Shown one piece after another: positions 62,098-64,000 of a stretch of DNA of 64,000 bases (position 1 is its first letter; each line of letters opens with the position of its first letter). Below the pieces are notes generated by a model. The model worked only from the letters and a program-made list of their open reading frames with translations. It had not been told where the DNA came from and searched no databases. Source of the stretch: Nitrospirillum amazonense (lineage in GTDB: Bacteria; Pseudomonadota; Alphaproteobacteria; Azospirillales; Azospirillaceae). The DNA lies in NCBI RefSeq assembly GCF_007828045.1, contig NZ_VITN01000002.1:1-64000 (forward strand), in the 5' to 3' direction. Position numbers and translations under genes: made by a program.

Positions 62098-63087
62098 TTA
62101 ACCGAGGGTGGCGTCGACGACGGCCAGGGGGCCGGCCTTCTGGCGGTAGGTGACGGTGGTGACGCCCAGGGCGCCACGCAGCTTGTCCGCCGGCAGCTTC
62201 ATGGGCCCCGGCGACGGGGCGCTGCCCGGCGATGGCTGGGGGAAGGCCGTGGAACGCGCGGTGTGGAAGGCCACGCTGCCCTCCACCTTCTGCAGGATCT
62301 GGTGGATATGGCCGTTCAGCACGGTGACGCTGCCGAAGCGGGCCAACAGGCCCAGCGCCCGGGCGCCGTCGTCGGTGCCCCAGCCCCATTCCGGGTAGAC
62401 CGTCCATAGGGGGATGTGGGCGAAGACCACCACGGGCGTGCTGGCCGACAGGGCGCGCAGATCCCCGGCCAGCCAGGCCAGCTGATCCTCCCCCAGGTTG
62501 CCCAGGCCGCCACCCTTCAGGTTCACGACATTGACTAGGGCCACGAAGTGCACGCCGCCGTGGTCGAAACTGTACCAGCCGGCACCGAGCGCCCTGCCAT
62601 TGGGCCCCGTGCCGTACCGCGCCAGGTAGGCGGCGCCCATGCCGTCGTCCAGCACGTCATGCTCGCCGGGCACAAAGAAGACGGGCACGCCCAGGTCCTT
62701 CAGCGCCTGGTCGGCGGCGTCGAACTGTTCGTCCCGCGACAGGTGGCTGATGTCGCCGGTATGGATGACGAAGGCGGGTTTGGTGGGCAGGCTGCGGACA
62801 CCGGCCACCGCCTCGCGCAAGGTCGCCAATGCGTCGGGGTTGGCCGGCTTGTCGAACCCGACATGGCTGTCGCTGATCTGGACGAAGGTCAGGCCGGCCT
62901 GGGCCGGCGCTGTGGTCTTTGTGGCGGCCGGCGCCGCTTGGGCACCGCCGCCAATCAGGCCGGCCGTCAGCGGCACGCCCCCCGCCACGCTCCATACCAG
63001 GCCGGTGCCGGCCCAGGCCATGCACTTCAGGGCGCCCCGGCGCCCCGCGTCGATCTCATCCGCAGGCAATGAAGGTTGGTGGGCCAT
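62098..63087 (-). CDS. Exported calcineurin-type metallophosphoesterase
   Basis: A 329-residue protein with a Tat-like leader (GRRGALKCMAWAGTGLVWSV) and the metallophosphoesterase motifs in order: FVQISDSHVGF, VIHTGDISHL, VPGEHDVLDDG, VVFAHIPLW and VLNGHIHQIL. The GEHD replaces the common GNHD. Substrate unknown. Groups with cupredoxin and ECF sigma/anti-sigma genes, all leftward, with the repeat element in between. Confidence 0.9.
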   Translation of the reverse strand: MAHQPSLPADEIDAGRRGALKCMAWAGTGLVWSVAGGVPLTAGLIGGGAQAAPAATKTTAPAQAGLTFVQISDSHVGFDKPANPDALATLREAVAGVRSLPTKPAFVIHTGDISHLSRDEQFDAADQALKDLGVPVFFVPGEHDVLDDGMGAAYLARYGTGPNGRALGAGWYSFDHGGVHFVALVNVVNLKGGGLGNLGEDQLAWLAGDLRALSASTPVVVFAHIPLWTVYPEWGWGTDDGARALGLLARFGSVTVLNGHIHQILQKVEGSVAFHTARSTAFPQPSPGSAPSPGPMKLPADKLRGALGVTTVTYRQKAGPLAVVDATLG

Positions 63088-63164
63088 GCTGCCGCTCCCC
63101 TGGAAAAGGTGGTTCCAGGAGGCAAGACCGGCCGGTGCCCCGGCTTATTCCCGACCGACGGAAA

Positions 63165-64000
63165 TTATTTTCCGGAGGGGGCCGCCGTCGACTCGCGTTC
63201 CACCAGCGTGTGGCGCAGCAGCTGCTGCGCCGGGGCGCCGGTGCCGCCGCCGCGGCGGCGCTTGACCTCGTCCAGCAGCATGCTGACGGCGGCGCGGCCC
63301 ATGGCGGCGATGGGCTGGCGCACGGTGGTCAGAGCCGGCCAGATGGTGCCCGCGATCAGCGTGTCGTCGAAGCCGGCGATGGACAGGTCGATCGGCACGT
63401 TCAGGCCCAGGCGGTGGGCCGTGGCCAGCACGGCGGCGGCCATGTCGTCGTTGGCGGCGAAGATGGCGGTGGGCCGGTCCTTCAGGGCCAGCAACTTGTC
63501 CGCCGCCGCCAAGCCGGAACGGTAGTTGAAGTAGCCCTGCTCAACGGGTGCCGCCTTGGGATCCAGCCCCGCCTCGCCGAGGGCGTCCAGGAAACCGTGC
63601 AGACGCTGGTCGCTGACGGTCTGGTTGGGGTGGCCCTTGATGAAGCCGATGGTACGGTGGCCCAGTGACAGCAGATGCTGGGTCATGCGGTGGGCCGCCT
63701 TGTAATTGTCGATGCGCACGGTGGCGACATCAGGGCCCGGCTGGCCGGCGGCCACGGCCACGGCGGCCACGCCTGACTTGGCGATTTCCGCCAGGATGCT
63801 TTTGGCCTCGCACAGCGGCGGCGGCAGGACCACGCCATCGACGCCGCTCTGCAGCAGCTTCTGCAGGGCCGCCTTTTCCGTGGCGGCGGTGGCGCCGCAC
63901 TTCTCCACCACCAGCTGGTGGCCGGTCTTGCTGCTTTCGTCGAGCGCGCCCAGCAGGAATTCGCTCAGGAAGGCGACGCTGGGGTTGCTGTACAGCAGGC
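63165..64000 (-). CDS. LacI-family transcriptional regulator (N-terminus beyond the window)
   Basis: At least 277 residues of the effector-binding part of a LacI-family repressor, open to the window edge: LLYSNPSVAFLSEFLLGAL, LQSGVDGVVLPPPL, VRIDNYKAAHRMTQHLLSLGH, IFAANDDMAAAVLATAHRLG and IAGFDDTLIAGTIWPALTTVRQP. The helix-turn-helix is outside. It lies 3 kb upstream of the xyl operon in the same direction; since that operon carries a LacI-type operator, it may be a xylose-responsive XylR equivalent (inference). Confidence 0.92.
   Translation of the reverse strand, partial: LLYSNPSVAFLSEFLLGALDESSKTGHQLVVEKCGATAATEKAALQKLLQSGVDGVVLPPPLCEAKSILAEIAKSGVAAVAVAAGQPGPDVATVRIDNYKAAHRMTQHLLSLGHRTIGFIKGHPNQTVSDQRLHGFLDALGEAGLDPKAAPVEQGYFNYRSGLAAADKLLALKDRPTAIFAANDDMAAAVLATAHRLGLNVPIDLSIAGFDDTLIAGTIWPALTTVRQPIAAMGRAAVSMLLDEVKRRRGGGTGAPAQQLLRHTLVERESTAAPSGK

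Overview
The window is GC-rich, almost wholly coding DNA of an alphaproteobacterium. MucR- and FlaF-family proteins, a CysD/CysNC pair, a Tat operon, TrmFO and a Caulobacter-type oxidative xylose operon together point to the Rhodospirillales/Azospirillaceae (Azospirillum or Nitrospirillum relatives). That placement is inference; no rRNA or tRNA gene is present to settle it.

Layout. Bases 1-200 are the 3' end of a group II intron (C-terminus of its reverse transcriptase plus domains V/VI). A large hybrid histidine kinase follows (300-4712), then sulfate activation (cysD, cysNC; 4982-7920) and an ABC exporter set (adaptor, ATPase, two permeases; 8110-12342). From 12437 to 22947 lies a flagellar block: flaF with a long structured leader, two exported or unknown proteins, a SprA-like protease, a very large hook protein FlgE, and flgK-flgL plus a small gene. 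Three sigma-54 type -24/-12 promoters serve flaF, flgE and flgK. Next comes a leftward chain of housekeeping genes: serS-surE-pcm-nlpD-like and tatABC. After an ArsR-type regulator and trmFO there is a catabolic module (32721-40278): a TonB-dependent receptor, a hydrolase-quinone reductase pair, an IclR regulator, a CoA transferase, a citryl-CoA-lyase-like enzyme and a VOC enzyme. Three of its promoters carry the same two-dyad operator in an identical register against the -10 box, so the module looks like one local regulon.

From 40413 onward: a HpnC-like gene, sodB, a Mth938 protein, yajC, a DUF815 ATPase, mucR, a TorT-like binding protein, a DUF1800/DUF1501 pair, an HD hydrolase, and a TPR protein interrupted at a run of 12 C. 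Then a CadD-like transporter and a complete-looking operon xylX-xylB-xylC-xylD-sugar porter-galM for the Weimberg pathway, preceded by a LacI-type palindromic operator. An ECF sigma/anti-sigma pair with a cupredoxin and a metallophosphoesterase follows, and the window ends inside a LacI-family regulator that may control the xyl operon.

The most unusual items are: (1) a roughly 120-130 nt intergenic element present twice, in which three separate hairpins differ between copies only by compensatory base changes; (2) the three-promoter IclR-type operator system around an unassigned catabolic module; (3) the sigma-54 driven structured leader of flaF; (4) the poly-C frameshift in a TPR gene; (5) a repeated beta-domain shared by the enlarged FlgE and FlgL.
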